NCBI GenBank assembly: GCA_947458745.1
Contig: CANGYQ010000003.1
Location: forward strand, 248,001 to 312,000
Source of the DNA: Bryobacteraceae bacterium
GTDB lineage: Bacteria; Acidobacteriota; Terriglobia; Bryobacterales; Bryobacteraceae
Direction: 5' to 3'
DNA: 64,000 nt
Positions 23,934 through 31,728 of the stretch are shown piece by piece. The notes below the pieces were generated by a model. That model worked only from the letters and a program-made list of their open reading frames with translations. It did not search any database and had not been told where the DNA came from. How positions within the stretch are numbered: the first letter of the stretch is position 1; every line of letters starts with the position of its first letter. Position numbers and translations under genes: made by a program.

Positions 23934-24368
23934 ATGCGCATAGGAATCAAACGCCTTCATCCGGACGCAGTTCTGCCCGCTTACGCCCATGGCCCATTAG
24001 AGGACGCGGGGCTCGACCTACGGTCAGTGGTTGCCACGGAATTGCAGCCCGGCGTCCCCCAGGCTGTACCCACCGGATTGTCCATCGAAGTGCCCCCGGG
24101 CTTTGAAGCGCAGGTGCGCCCCCGCAGCGGCCTGGCGCTGAAGCACGCCATCACCATCCCGAACTCCCCCGGCACCATCGACCCCGGCTACCGCGGCGAA
24201 GTAAAGGTGATTCTGCTCAACCTGGGCCAGCAATCGTTCCCCATCGCCATCGGCGACCGCATCGCCCAGCTGGTGATCGCCCGCTATGAAGCAATCGATT
24301 GGGAAGAGCGTGACTTGTCCGACACCGTGCGCGGCGAAGGCGGCTTCGGCTCCAGCGGCCGCAGCTAG
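23934..24368 (+). CDS. dut: dUTP diphosphatase (deoxyuridine 5'-triphosphate nucleotidohydrolase)
   Basis: Hydrolyses dUTP to dUMP and PPi, keeping uracil out of DNA and feeding dTMP synthesis. The 144-residue protein has all five trimeric dUTPase motifs in order: DAGLDL, RPRSGLA, NSPGTIDPGYRGEVKV, IGDRIAQLVI and the C-terminal arm RGEGGFGSSGR. The ATG at 23934 is chosen because the typical MRIGIKRL start and the -10 box agree. The longer frame lies antisense to the ThyX-like gene. The stop overlaps that of the convergent Uma2 gene. Confidence 0.96.
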   Translation: MRIGIKRLHPDAVLPAYAHGPLEDAGLDLRSVVATELQPGVPQAVPTGLSIEVPPGFEAQVRPRSGLALKHAITIPNSPGTIDPGYRGEVKVILLNLGQQSFPIAIGDRIAQLVIARYEAIDWEERDLSDTVRGEGGFGSSGRS

Positions 24369-24937
24369 GCTGCCGGAAGTTCAATGCCCGCGTAGATCTC
24401 GGCGAGCGGCAACGCGATGCCCAGGCATTCCAGCGTCAGGACAGCTTCCGCGCCCTGGTAGCTTGAAAGCGCCCACCGCCCGTCGGTGAGCCGGCGGAAC
24501 ACTTCGACCAGAAAGGACTCCTGCGAGACCAGCACGTACTCCTCCAGCGAGGCCAACCCGCGGTAGAGCGCGAACTTCCCGCCGTAGTCATAGTCCGCGG
24601 TAGAAGGCGACAGGATCTCGATGATCACCTTGGGATTCAAAACGGTGTCCCCGTGCGCGTCAGCCAGTTGGGGCTGCCCGCAGATCACGGCCAGATCCGG
24701 GTAGACGAAGTTTGTGGCCCGGGTGCGAACGCGGGGAGCGGCCAAAGTTTGGCCGCTGCCATCACTCAATTTTTCGTCGAGCCGCCGAGCCAAGCTTACG
24801 GCCAGCCGCGCATGAGTCAAAGTGACCGCCACCATCGGGAACACTTCCCCATCGTGGTATTCGCTGCGCAACTCAGCTACGCGGTCAGCCGCCAGGTACT
24901 CTTCCACCGACAATCGCGGAAAGGGAAGGGCGCTCAT
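24365..24937 (-). CDS. Uma2 family protein (restriction-endonuclease-like fold)
   Basis: A 190-residue member of the Uma2/DUF820 family with a PD-(D/E)XK nuclease fold. The sequence has LSVEEYLAADRVAELRSEYHDGEVFPM at the start. The core is YPDLAVICGQ followed by NPKVIIEILSPSTADYDYGGKF, giving the Asp and Glu of the presumed active site. YRGLASLEEYVLVSQESFLVEVF is the standard tail. Members are often present in many copies, and their biological role is not settled. It follows the nucleotidyltransferase by 18 nt, so they are probably co-transcribed. Confidence 0.92.
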   Translation of the reverse strand: MSALPFPRLSVEEYLAADRVAELRSEYHDGEVFPMVAVTLTHARLAVSLARRLDEKLSDGSGQTLAAPRVRTRATNFVYPDLAVICGQPQLADAHGDTVLNPKVIIEILSPSTADYDYGGKFALYRGLASLEEYVLVSQESFLVEVFRRLTDGRWALSSYQGAEAVLTLECLGIALPLAEIYAGIELPAA

Positions 24938-24955
24938 ACGGACATTTTGGCGCCG

Positions 24956-25651
24956 CTACACCTCATTCTGCGCCGCTTCCAGATCCTCCGGGCGCCCAAT
25001 GTCGCGCCAGATTCCTTCCAGCGCATGGATCACCACGCGGCCCTGCGCCACCAGAGCCTCCACCGCACTGGTCAGCTCATACTCACCCCGGGGCGATTTC
25101 GGCACCTTCGCCAATTCGTCAAAAACAGCGGCACGGAAGCAGTAGACACCGGCCGAGTTCCAGTGGGTGGTGGAAGTACCCTGAGGCGGCTTCTCGATGA
25201 TCCGCGTGACCACGCCATCCTGCTCATAGACGGCCGCTCCCTGCCACGGATCGGGCACGTAGCGCACGGCGGCGACGGCATCGACGCCGGGCTTCAGTTT
25301 GGCGCGCATGGCGGCGTAGTCGGCGGTCTCGGTGAGAATGTCGCCGAAGGTAAACAGGAAATCCTCACCACCCACAAACTCCCGGCACAGCAGGGCAGCG
25401 CGGGCGGTACCGTCAATCACTTCCTGGCGCACAAAGTGGATTTCTGGCCGCCCGGCGAAATGTTCTTCCACCACGGCGGCCCGGTAGCCAATGACGACTC
25501 CAAATTCGGTGAAGCCCGCACCGCGTAGCCGATCGGTCAGGTAGTCAAGAATGGGCCGGCCTTTCAGCGGTAGCATCGGTTTCGGCAGATCGTCGGTGAG
25601 CGACTTCATGCGCGTGCCCCGGCCCGCGGCGAGAATGACGACTTTGTGCAT
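24956..25651 (-). CDS. Sugar-phosphate nucleotidyltransferase (NTP_transferase family)
   Basis: A 231-residue enzyme of the RmlA/GlmU N-terminal family that makes NDP-sugars from sugar-1-phosphate and NTP in the cytoplasm. The nucleotide-binding loop VVILAAGRGTRMKSLTDDLP with KPMLPL (substrate lysine) is intact. FLFTFGDIL contains the metal aspartate and HWNSAGVYCFRAAVF is the later sugar-binding segment. It lacks the hexapeptide acetyltransferase domain of GlmU. The particular sugar is not predictable; glucose or mannose types are common in this length class. It leads an operon with the Uma2 gene. Confidence 0.9.
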   Translation of the reverse strand: MHKVVILAAGRGTRMKSLTDDLPKPMLPLKGRPILDYLTDRLRGAGFTEFGVVIGYRAAVVEEHFAGRPEIHFVRQEVIDGTARAALLCREFVGGEDFLFTFGDILTETADYAAMRAKLKPGVDAVAAVRYVPDPWQGAAVYEQDGVVTRIIEKPPQGTSTTHWNSAGVYCFRAAVFDELAKVPKSPRGEYELTSAVEALVAQGRVVIHALEGIWRDIGRPEDLEAAQNEV

Positions 25652-25694
25652 ATTGATTTGCGGGCCTGTCCAATGCGGTCGACCCTAAGTCCAC

Positions 25695-25700
25695 TATAAT
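25695..25700 (+). promoter_or_regulatory. Consensus -10 element TATAAT before the MFS gene
   Basis: A perfect TATAAT ends 8 nt before the ATG at 25709. It is the best single example of the leaderless promoter arrangement in the window. Confidence 0.7.
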
Positions 25701-25708
25701 CACCCGAG

Positions 25709-26926
25709 ATGACCGGACATGCTTCAGGCAACGCGCGCTGGTGGATCCTCGCGCTGCTCTTCTTCGCCACCACGATCAACTACCTGGACCGGATCGTCTT
25801 TTCCGTACTGATCCCCGTGATCCGGCAGGAGATGCACATCACCGATCAGGAGTACGGCTACATCAATGCCGCCTTCCAGATCTTCTACACGGTGGGCTTT
25901 CTGTTCGCCGGTGGCCTGATCGACAAGTGGGGCACGCGACTGGGCTATGCGGTCTCGATCGCCTGGTGGTCGCTGGCCGCCGCCGGGCACGTGATCGCGG
26001 GTAGCGGCATGGGCCTCAGCTTCTGGCGCGGCTTCATGGGCTTGGGCGAATCCGGCAACTTTCCGGCCGCCATCAAGTCCGTGGCGGAATGGTTCTCCAA
26101 AGAAGACCGCGCCTTCGCCACGGGCATCTTCAACGCCGGCGCGACGGTGTCGTCCATTGTCGGACCGCCACTGTTCGCCTGGCTGGTGGTGTTCGCCGGT
26201 TGGCGGGCTTGTTTTCTGATGACCGCCGCCGCTGGCTTCGTCTGGCTGATTTTCTGGTTGCTGGCCCCCAAGCCTCCCCAGCAAGTGGAAGTGGTGGGGG
26301 AACCCCGGATCGGCTGGGCCAAGGCGCTGACCTACCGCGAAACCTGGGGCTTTGCGGCGGCTAAGTTCTTTAGCGACCCAGTCTGGTGGTTCTATCTTTA
26401 CTGGTTGCCGCCCTACTTCTTCGACGTCCGCAAGATGAACCTGAAGGAGATCGGCTGGGCACTCCCGGTGATCTACACCGTCGCCGGAGTGGGCAGCGTG
26501 GTCGGCGGCTGGCTCGCCGGAGTACTGATCCGGCGCGGCTGGCGCCCCGGCCCGGCCCACAAGGCCGGCATGGCCGTCTTTGCTTTCATGATGCCGGTGG
26601 GCGCACTAAGTGTCCTGGCGGAAAGTCCCATCCTGGCCATCGCCCTGATCTGCGTGGCCACGGCAGCGCACCAGGGCTGGTCAGCCAACCTGTACACCAC
26701 GGTGTCCGACATCTTCCCCAATCGCGCCGTCGCCTCGGTCACCGGCATCGGCGGATGCGCGGGCGGCTTCGGCGGAGTACTGTTTTCCGCCCTCATCCCC
26801 GGCTACGTCGTCAGCCACTTCGGCTACACGCCGGTCTTCCTGGTGATGGGCGTCTTCCACCTGACGGGCCTGGTAATCTCGCACTTTCTGTTCGGAAAGA
26901 TGGAGCCGATTCAGGCGGAGAGTTAG
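25709..26926 (+). CDS. MFS transporter (ACS family, hexuronate/organic-anion type)
   Basis: A 405-residue inner-membrane permease with 12 predicted helices. The N-terminal signature LLFFATTINYLDRIVFSVLIP and FRGFMGLGESGNFPAAIKSV, followed by FNAGATVSSIVGPPLFAWL, match the anion:cation symporter branch that includes ExuT and GudP. The likely substrates are sugar acids such as galacturonate or glucarate; this is inference from family resemblance. The stop overlaps the stop of the convergent alpha/beta hydrolase gene by 4 nt. Confidence 0.93.
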   Translation: MTGHASGNARWWILALLFFATTINYLDRIVFSVLIPVIRQEMHITDQEYGYINAAFQIFYTVGFLFAGGLIDKWGTRLGYAVSIAWWSLAAAGHVIAGSGMGLSFWRGFMGLGESGNFPAAIKSVAEWFSKEDRAFATGIFNAGATVSSIVGPPLFAWLVVFAGWRACFLMTAAAGFVWLIFWLLAPKPPQQVEVVGEPRIGWAKALTYRETWGFAAAKFFSDPVWWFYLYWLPPYFFDVRKMNLKEIGWALPVIYTVAGVGSVVGGWLAGVLIRRGWRPGPAHKAGMAVFAFMMPVGALSVLAESPILAIALICVATAAHQGWSANLYTTVSDIFPNRAVASVTGIGGCAGGFGGVLFSALIPGYVVSHFGYTPVFLVMGVFHLTGLVISHFLFGKMEPIQAES

Positions 26927-27912
26927 CCCACCACGGCCGGTGGCGGCTTCATCTTGGCGATCTCGCGTTCGATCAGACCCCGGTCCGTCCCGTCGAGTAG
27001 GTGGCGCATCACTTCGATCGTTTTGGGCTCATCAAAGCAAGCCGAGTGCACGCGCTTCAGCTTGGGGTTGATCAAGTCCGTCACGTCGATGTCCCAAACG
27101 TTTGATGGAATCGGTGAGGTACGGCTGAGGCCGCTGCGGCCCAGGCGGCGTTCGCCGAAGTGTTTTAGGCCCGCTGAAACGCCCAGCGCCGTATCACGGC
27201 CGGTGTAGAGCGCGGTGATGCGATAGGTGAGATTAGCGATGGCGTCACCGTCGCTCTTGTCGATGTTCTCGCCGGACTTGAATAGGTCGGCATCGACGTC
27301 GGCCGCCACCATGATGAGCTGGTTGATCAGGCTGGCCAGCAGCGGCTGATTCTTGCGGCTCCACAGCGTCTTCAGGCCTTTCTGCAAAACGAAGTTACCC
27401 ATGCTGTGCGCGATCACCGAGATCTTGGCCCGGCAGGCCTTTCTTACGTTGGCAATGGCATCTGCCTGCTTCACGATCATCCAGTCGTAAAGATCCGAGA
27501 AGACTTCCGCCACGCCATCGGATGACCGGCGGGCGTCGATGCGGTCCGGATAGTAACCGAGCGCCGTGCCGTCCGAGGGCCAGCTAAACAAAATACAGAG
27601 GCCCTTGTCCTTGTAGATGGTGTCCGTGATGCCCTGGTAGCGCTTCGCGGCATCGCCCCAGGAGTTATTGAAGCCATGGATAAAGACACCGACATGCTTC
27701 TGCCGGTCGCTGTCTTCCGGGTCCAGGATCAGCGGGAAGCGAGAGGTCTCCCGCTTCAGCAGGTCGATGAACACTTTCTTGTCCACCAGGTTCCAACTGG
27801 AGACCTGGTCGATGGGCCCTTTGCCGTCCGAGATCAAATAGCGTAACGGACCCAGAAACGGGGTCGGCTCCAGCGTATCGGTCAGCCAGCGGTTGGTGAT
27901 CATCCAGTACAT
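26923..27912 (-). CDS. Alpha/beta hydrolase of the DUF900 type
   Basis: A 329-residue predicted serine hydrolase. VGVFIHGFNNSW carries the first-strand HG loop, FSWPSDGTALGYYPDR follows, and SVIAHSMGNFVLQKGL is the nucleophile elbow (Ser in HSMGN). This combination is typical of DUF900 (YhdE/lipase-like) proteins. There is no signal peptide. The start is placed at the ATG at 27912 (MYWMITNRW) because TATCAT lies 7 nt upstream; the frame is open six codons further. Substrate unknown. Confidence 0.88.
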   Translation of the reverse strand: MYWMITNRWLTDTLEPTPFLGPLRYLISDGKGPIDQVSSWNLVDKKVFIDLLKRETSRFPLILDPEDSDRQKHVGVFIHGFNNSWGDAAKRYQGITDTIYKDKGLCILFSWPSDGTALGYYPDRIDARRSSDGVAEVFSDLYDWMIVKQADAIANVRKACRAKISVIAHSMGNFVLQKGLKTLWSRKNQPLLASLINQLIMVAADVDADLFKSGENIDKSDGDAIANLTYRITALYTGRDTALGVSAGLKHFGERRLGRSGLSRTSPIPSNVWDIDVTDLINPKLKRVHSACFDEPKTIEVMRHLLDGTDRGLIEREIAKMKPPPAVVG

Positions 27913-27919
27913 AGCCTGG

Positions 27920-27925
27920 ATGATA
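27920..27925 (-). promoter_or_regulatory. -10 element TATCAT before the DUF900 hydrolase
   Basis: TATCAT on the minus strand, 7 nt before the ATG at 27912. Confidence 0.5.
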
Positions 27926-27945
27926 CACAAATGTCGCTGCGCGGC

Positions 27946-28779
27946 TTACCGCAGGAGGTCCTCGAGCACGGTCTTCGCGTCGGTCTTTGAGTCGCGGTAC
28001 TTGACGATCACCGGTGTGTAGACCGAGATACCCCACTCCTTGCCGATGCCCTTGGTGACATTGCGGGCGCCGGCCACTACGACGGCTTCTTCCGGAATGA
28101 TCAGCGGCTCATCGTCGGTGGCAGTGTAGACCTTCTCCCGCACCAGATCGTAAACCGGAGTGGAGCGGTTGAGGATCACACCCGTGCCCAGCACGGCGCG
28201 CTTCTTCACCACCGTACCTTCATAGACGCCGGTGTTGCCGCCCACGAGGACGTCGTCCTCAATAATGACGGGCAACGCGCCCACCGGTTCCAGCACGCCG
28301 CCAACCTGCGCCGCAGCGGAGATATGGCAGCGCTCGCCGATCTGGGCACAACTGCCGATCAACGCATGCGAGTCCACCATCGTGCCCGCGCCCACATAAG
28401 CGCCGACGTTGATATACATGGGCGGCATGCAGGTGACGCCGCGGCCGACAAAGCAGCCGTCGCGGATCGAGGATCCGCCGGGGACAATGCGGACGCCGTC
28501 ACTGGCCGACATGGGGCGCACGGGGTAGGTGGCCTTGTCGAAGAACGGTTGGCGCTGCGGGTCCACTGACATGTCGACAATGGCGCCCAGGCGGAAGCCG
28601 CACAGAATGCCCTTCTTCACCCAGGCATTGACACGCCAGCCCGTGTCGGTTGCGGCATCGGGTTCCGCGGAGCGGATGGTGCCGGCGTTGAGCGCCGCTT
28701 TGAAATCTTGAAATAGCTTCCAGTCCGCGTCCGTAAAGGGCGCCTGGCGCTCAAACAGTGATTCGATGAGTGTTTGCAA
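27946..28779 (-). CDS. dapD: 2,3,4,5-tetrahydropyridine-2,6-dicarboxylate N-succinyltransferase
   Basis: Succinylates tetrahydrodipicolinate with succinyl-CoA in the succinylase branch of meso-diaminopimelate/lysine synthesis. The 277 residues include the left-handed beta-helix hexapeptide region (INVGAYVGAGTMVDSHALIG, then CHISAAAQVGGVLEPVGALP). GGNTGVYEGTVVKKRAVLG and the C-terminal TKGIGKEWGISVYTPVIVKY strand are typical of DapD. It is the last gene of the dap operon and starts 29 nt inside dapA. Length is normal. Confidence 0.96.
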   Translation of the reverse strand: MQTLIESLFERQAPFTDADWKLFQDFKAALNAGTIRSAEPDAATDTGWRVNAWVKKGILCGFRLGAIVDMSVDPQRQPFFDKATYPVRPMSASDGVRIVPGGSSIRDGCFVGRGVTCMPPMYINVGAYVGAGTMVDSHALIGSCAQIGERCHISAAAQVGGVLEPVGALPVIIEDDVLVGGNTGVYEGTVVKKRAVLGTGVILNRSTPVYDLVREKVYTATDDEPLIIPEEAVVVAGARNVTKGIGKEWGISVYTPVIVKYRDSKTDAKTVLEDLLR

Positions 28780-29653
28780 GCAGTCCGGTCTCTTTCAGTA
28801 CGGTCTTGATCTTGGCCAAGCTGGCTTCTGAAGGCGGGCACAACGGCAGCCGCCACACAGCCTCGAGAAGGCCCATCTCCGCCATCGCGGCTTTGACCGG
28901 GATGGGGTTCGATTCGACAAAGTTCACTTCCATCAGCGGCAGGTAGACGCGTTGCAGACGGCGGGCCGCCTCGAAGTCGTTGCGAGCACAGGCACCGGCG
29001 ATCGCCGTCATCTCAGCGGGAATTTCGTTGGAGGCGACGCTGATGATGCCCTTGCCGCCCAAGGCCATCAGCGGGATGGTGACGGAATCATCGCCAGAGA
29101 GCACGACGAAGTCCGCCGGCACTTCATGGATCACGCGAGCGATCTGCGCCATGTTGCCGGAGGCTTCCTTGACGCCCACGATGTTGTCGATGGCCGCCAG
29201 ACGCTTCAGCGTCGCCGGCTCCACATTGACACCCGTGCGGCCCTGGACGCTGTAGACAATGATCGGCAGGCCCACTTCAGCAGCGAGGGCAGCGTAGTGC
29301 TGATAGAGCCCTTCCTGCGTGGGCTTGTTGTAGTAGGGCGTCACCGAAAGCAGACCGTCGACACCCAGCGCCTTCAACTGGTGCCCCAACTCGATCACTT
29401 CGGCTGTGTTGTAGCCGCCGCAACCGGCCAGCACCGGCGTCTTGCCCGCGGCTTCTTCCACGGTTATGCCCACGACGCGAAGGTGCTCTTCACGGGTCAG
29501 CGTCGGTGATTCGCCGGTGGTGCCGCAGGGGACGAGAAAGTCGATCCCCGCCTCGATCTGCCGCTGGATCAGCCGCCGCAATGTGCCCCCGTCAAGCGAG
29601 CCGTCCTGATGGAACGGGGTAACCAGCGCGGTTCCGCAGCCAGTGAATTTCAT
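28751..29653 (-). CDS. dapA: 4-hydroxy-tetrahydrodipicolinate synthase
   Basis: Condenses pyruvate with aspartate semialdehyde, the committed step to diaminopimelate. It has 300 residues in a TIM barrel. GCGTALVTPFHQDGSLD opens the protein, PCGTTGESPTLTREEH binds substrate, IIVYSVQGRTGVNV carries the catalytic tyrosine and IVGVKEASGNMAQI carries the Schiff-base lysine. The start overlaps the dapB stop by 4 nt and the end overlaps dapD by 29 nt, so translation is tightly coupled. Confidence 0.97.
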   Translation of the reverse strand: MKFTGCGTALVTPFHQDGSLDGGTLRRLIQRQIEAGIDFLVPCGTTGESPTLTREEHLRVVGITVEEAAGKTPVLAGCGGYNTAEVIELGHQLKALGVDGLLSVTPYYNKPTQEGLYQHYAALAAEVGLPIIVYSVQGRTGVNVEPATLKRLAAIDNIVGVKEASGNMAQIARVIHEVPADFVVLSGDDSVTIPLMALGGKGIISVASNEIPAEMTAIAGACARNDFEAARRLQRVYLPLMEVNFVESNPIPVKAAMAEMGLLEAVWRLPLCPPSEASLAKIKTVLKETGLLANTHRITV

Positions 29654-30312
29654 TTCAAGATCTCCCTGAACTCAAACATTCCCTGCTTGCCCGCAATCCA
29701 TTGCGCGGCTCGCAGAGCACCACGCGCAAAGCCTTCGCGGCTCCGCGCCGTGTGCCGCAACGTGATGGTGTCGGCGGCGGAATCAAAACCAATTTCGTGC
29801 GTGCCCGGCACCTTGCCCGCGCGGGAGGAACTGACGTCCACGTGCACCTGATAGCCGCCGCGCTTCATGTCGTCGAGCAACTTCAACAGGGTGCCCGAAG
29901 GCGCGTCCTTCTTGGCAGAATGGTGCATCTCCCAGGCCCAGGCTTCGTAGTCGCGCTCACCGGCTAGCAGGCGCGACGCCTCTTCGACGATCTTCGAGAA
30001 CAGCGCGACCCCCACCGAGAAGTTCGCGCCATAGATCAGCCCGGTGCCCGCGGCTTCCACTGCGGCCCGCGCTTCCTCGAGATGCTCCAGCCAGCCCGTG
30101 GTGCCGATGACTGCGTTCACCTTCAGCTCCGCGAAGCGGTGGATATTCTTGATCGCGGTTTCAGGCGTCGAGAATTCGATGACGGCCTCGCAAGGGGGCA
30201 GGGTATCTGGCGTCGCATCAAAGGTCGCCACCACCTCACAGCCGCATTCGGGGGCCAGCGCATGGATCATGCGCCCCATCTTGCCGTAGCCGACTAATGC
30301 GATTTTGGTCAT
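29650..30312 (-). CDS. dapB: 4-hydroxy-tetrahydrodipicolinate reductase
   Basis: Reduces hydroxy-tetrahydrodipicolinate with NAD(P)H. KIALVGYGKMGRMIHAL is the dinucleotide-binding loop. EMHHSAKKDAPSGTLLKLLD is the DapB signature with the catalytic His pair and Lys, and GTHEIGFDSAADTITLRHTA is the typical C-terminal strand pair. With 220 residues it is shorter than most DapB proteins (about 240-270); the shortening lies in the nucleotide domain between the first strand and IEFSTPE. Start and stop overlap lysC and dapA by 4 nt each. Confidence 0.96.
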   Translation of the reverse strand: MTKIALVGYGKMGRMIHALAPECGCEVVATFDATPDTLPPCEAVIEFSTPETAIKNIHRFAELKVNAVIGTTGWLEHLEEARAAVEAAGTGLIYGANFSVGVALFSKIVEEASRLLAGERDYEAWAWEMHHSAKKDAPSGTLLKLLDDMKRGGYQVHVDVSSSRAGKVPGTHEIGFDSAADTITLRHTARSREGFARGALRAAQWIAGKQGMFEFREILK

Positions 30313-31640
30313 TCAAACACCGCCGGGTCCAGTTGCGAGAAGAACTCCGAGTGAAGCGATTCTACCGCTGACCGGAGGCTGGTTTCTTCCACCACCAGGC
30401 TGATGTTCCGCTTGGAGGCGCCTTGGGCGATCATGCGCACGTTGGTGCCGTTCAGCGCCTTGAAGACGCCGTGCGCTACGCCGGGGGTAGACCGGATGCT
30501 GTCGCCCACCAGGCTGACAATGGCCATGCCGTCGGCCACTTCCACTTCGGCAAACTGTTCCAGGTCCGCTCGAATGGCAGCAAGGTTGACGGGGTTGTCG
30601 ATCGTGAGCGATACGCTGACTTCGCTGGTGGTGACCATGTCCACTGATGTCTGGTGCTTATCGAAGACTTCAAAGATGCGCCGCAGAAAGCCATGCGCCA
30701 TCAGCATGCGCGTCGATTGCACGTTGACGACGATGATGCCGGTTTTGCAGGCGATGGACTTGACGACGTTGCTGCACGGGACGCTTTCACCGGTGATCCG
30801 CGTACCTTCCACTTCCGGACGGCGTGAGTTCAGAATCAACACCGGGATGTTCTTTTCGACGGCGGGAACCACCGTGGAGGGATGCAGCACCTTCGCCCCA
30901 AAGTAGGCCAGCTCCGCCGCTTCGGCGAACGAGATCAGCTTGACGCGGTGGCCGCCGGGTGAGATGCGCGGGTCGCAGGTAAGCATGCCATCGACGTCGG
31001 TCCAGATCTGGATCTCTTCCGCGTCGATGCCGGCACCGATGATGGACGCCGAAAAGTCGCTGCCACCGCGGCCCAGCGTCGTGGTGACGCCGTCCTCAGT
31101 AGCACCGATGAAGCCACCCATGACGACTACCGCGCCGCGTGGCAGATTCTTCAAGCTTTGGTTGGTCGGCTTATAAAGCGGCGCGGCCTGCGTGTGACGC
31201 CCGTCAGTGATGATGTAATCGCGCGAATCGGCGTGCACCGCGTCGAGGCCCAAGCGCCGGAAGCTTGCCGTCACCAGCAGGCTGGACAACCGCTCGCCGA
31301 AGCTGGAGATGGCATCGACGGAACGCGGCGTCAGCTCGCCCAGAATGGCCAAACCGCGCAGCAACTCCGAAAGCTCGGCGAAGTGTTCGTCGATGGCCGG
31401 GTGCGCGCCACCTTCGGTGACGTGATAATGCTTCAGCTCCCCGCAAAGCTCCAGCGCACGGGTGCGGCTGCCGCTGACGGCTTCAGCCGCCATGGCCAGC
31501 AGGCGATTGGTGGTCTTGCCCATGGCGGAGACCACCACCACCGGATGGCGATGGACGCGTGACTGGACGATGGTGGCGACACGCGCGATGGCGGTGGCGG
31601 ATTCAACCGAGGACCCGCCGAACTTCATGACTACGGACAC
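30309..31640 (-). CDS. lysC: Aspartate kinase
   Basis: Phosphorylates aspartate, the first step of lysine/DAP, threonine and methionine synthesis. The 443-residue monofunctional enzyme starts VVMKFGGSSVESATAIARVA, has SFGERLSSLL and GRGGSDFSASIIGAGI in the kinase domain, and two ACT domains at the end (VSVSLTIDNP; VSLVGDSIRSTPG). The ACT pair is the usual site of lysine/threonine feedback. The start is GTG at 31640, with an internal ATG at 31628 as alternative. A REP-like repeat lies just upstream, between lysC and asd. Confidence 0.96.
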   Translation of the reverse strand: MSVVMKFGGSSVESATAIARVATIVQSRVHRHPVVVVSAMGKTTNRLLAMAAEAVSGSRTRALELCGELKHYHVTEGGAHPAIDEHFAELSELLRGLAILGELTPRSVDAISSFGERLSSLLVTASFRRLGLDAVHADSRDYIITDGRHTQAAPLYKPTNQSLKNLPRGAVVVMGGFIGATEDGVTTTLGRGGSDFSASIIGAGIDAEEIQIWTDVDGMLTCDPRISPGGHRVKLISFAEAAELAYFGAKVLHPSTVVPAVEKNIPVLILNSRRPEVEGTRITGESVPCSNVVKSIACKTGIIVVNVQSTRMLMAHGFLRRIFEVFDKHQTSVDMVTTSEVSVSLTIDNPVNLAAIRADLEQFAEVEVADGMAIVSLVGDSIRSTPGVAHGVFKALNGTNVRMIAQGASKRNISLVVEETSLRSAVESLHSEFFSQLDPAVFE

Positions 31641-31674
31641 TTGTCTGTTTGATCTCCTATGGTCTGATGAACGG

Positions 31675-31715
31675 GCGGGACTGAAAGTCCCGCTGCAGGC
31701 GGACAGCCTGCGCCA
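31675..31715 (+). repeat. REP-like double-palindrome element inside the dap operon
   Basis: The first hairpin is identical to the copy at 15325; the second stem differs by one base (GCAGGCGG opposite CAGCCTGC). It lies between the asd stop and the lysC start in an otherwise close-packed operon. Confidence 0.85.
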
Positions 31716-31728
31716 CCTCGAGCTGCTG

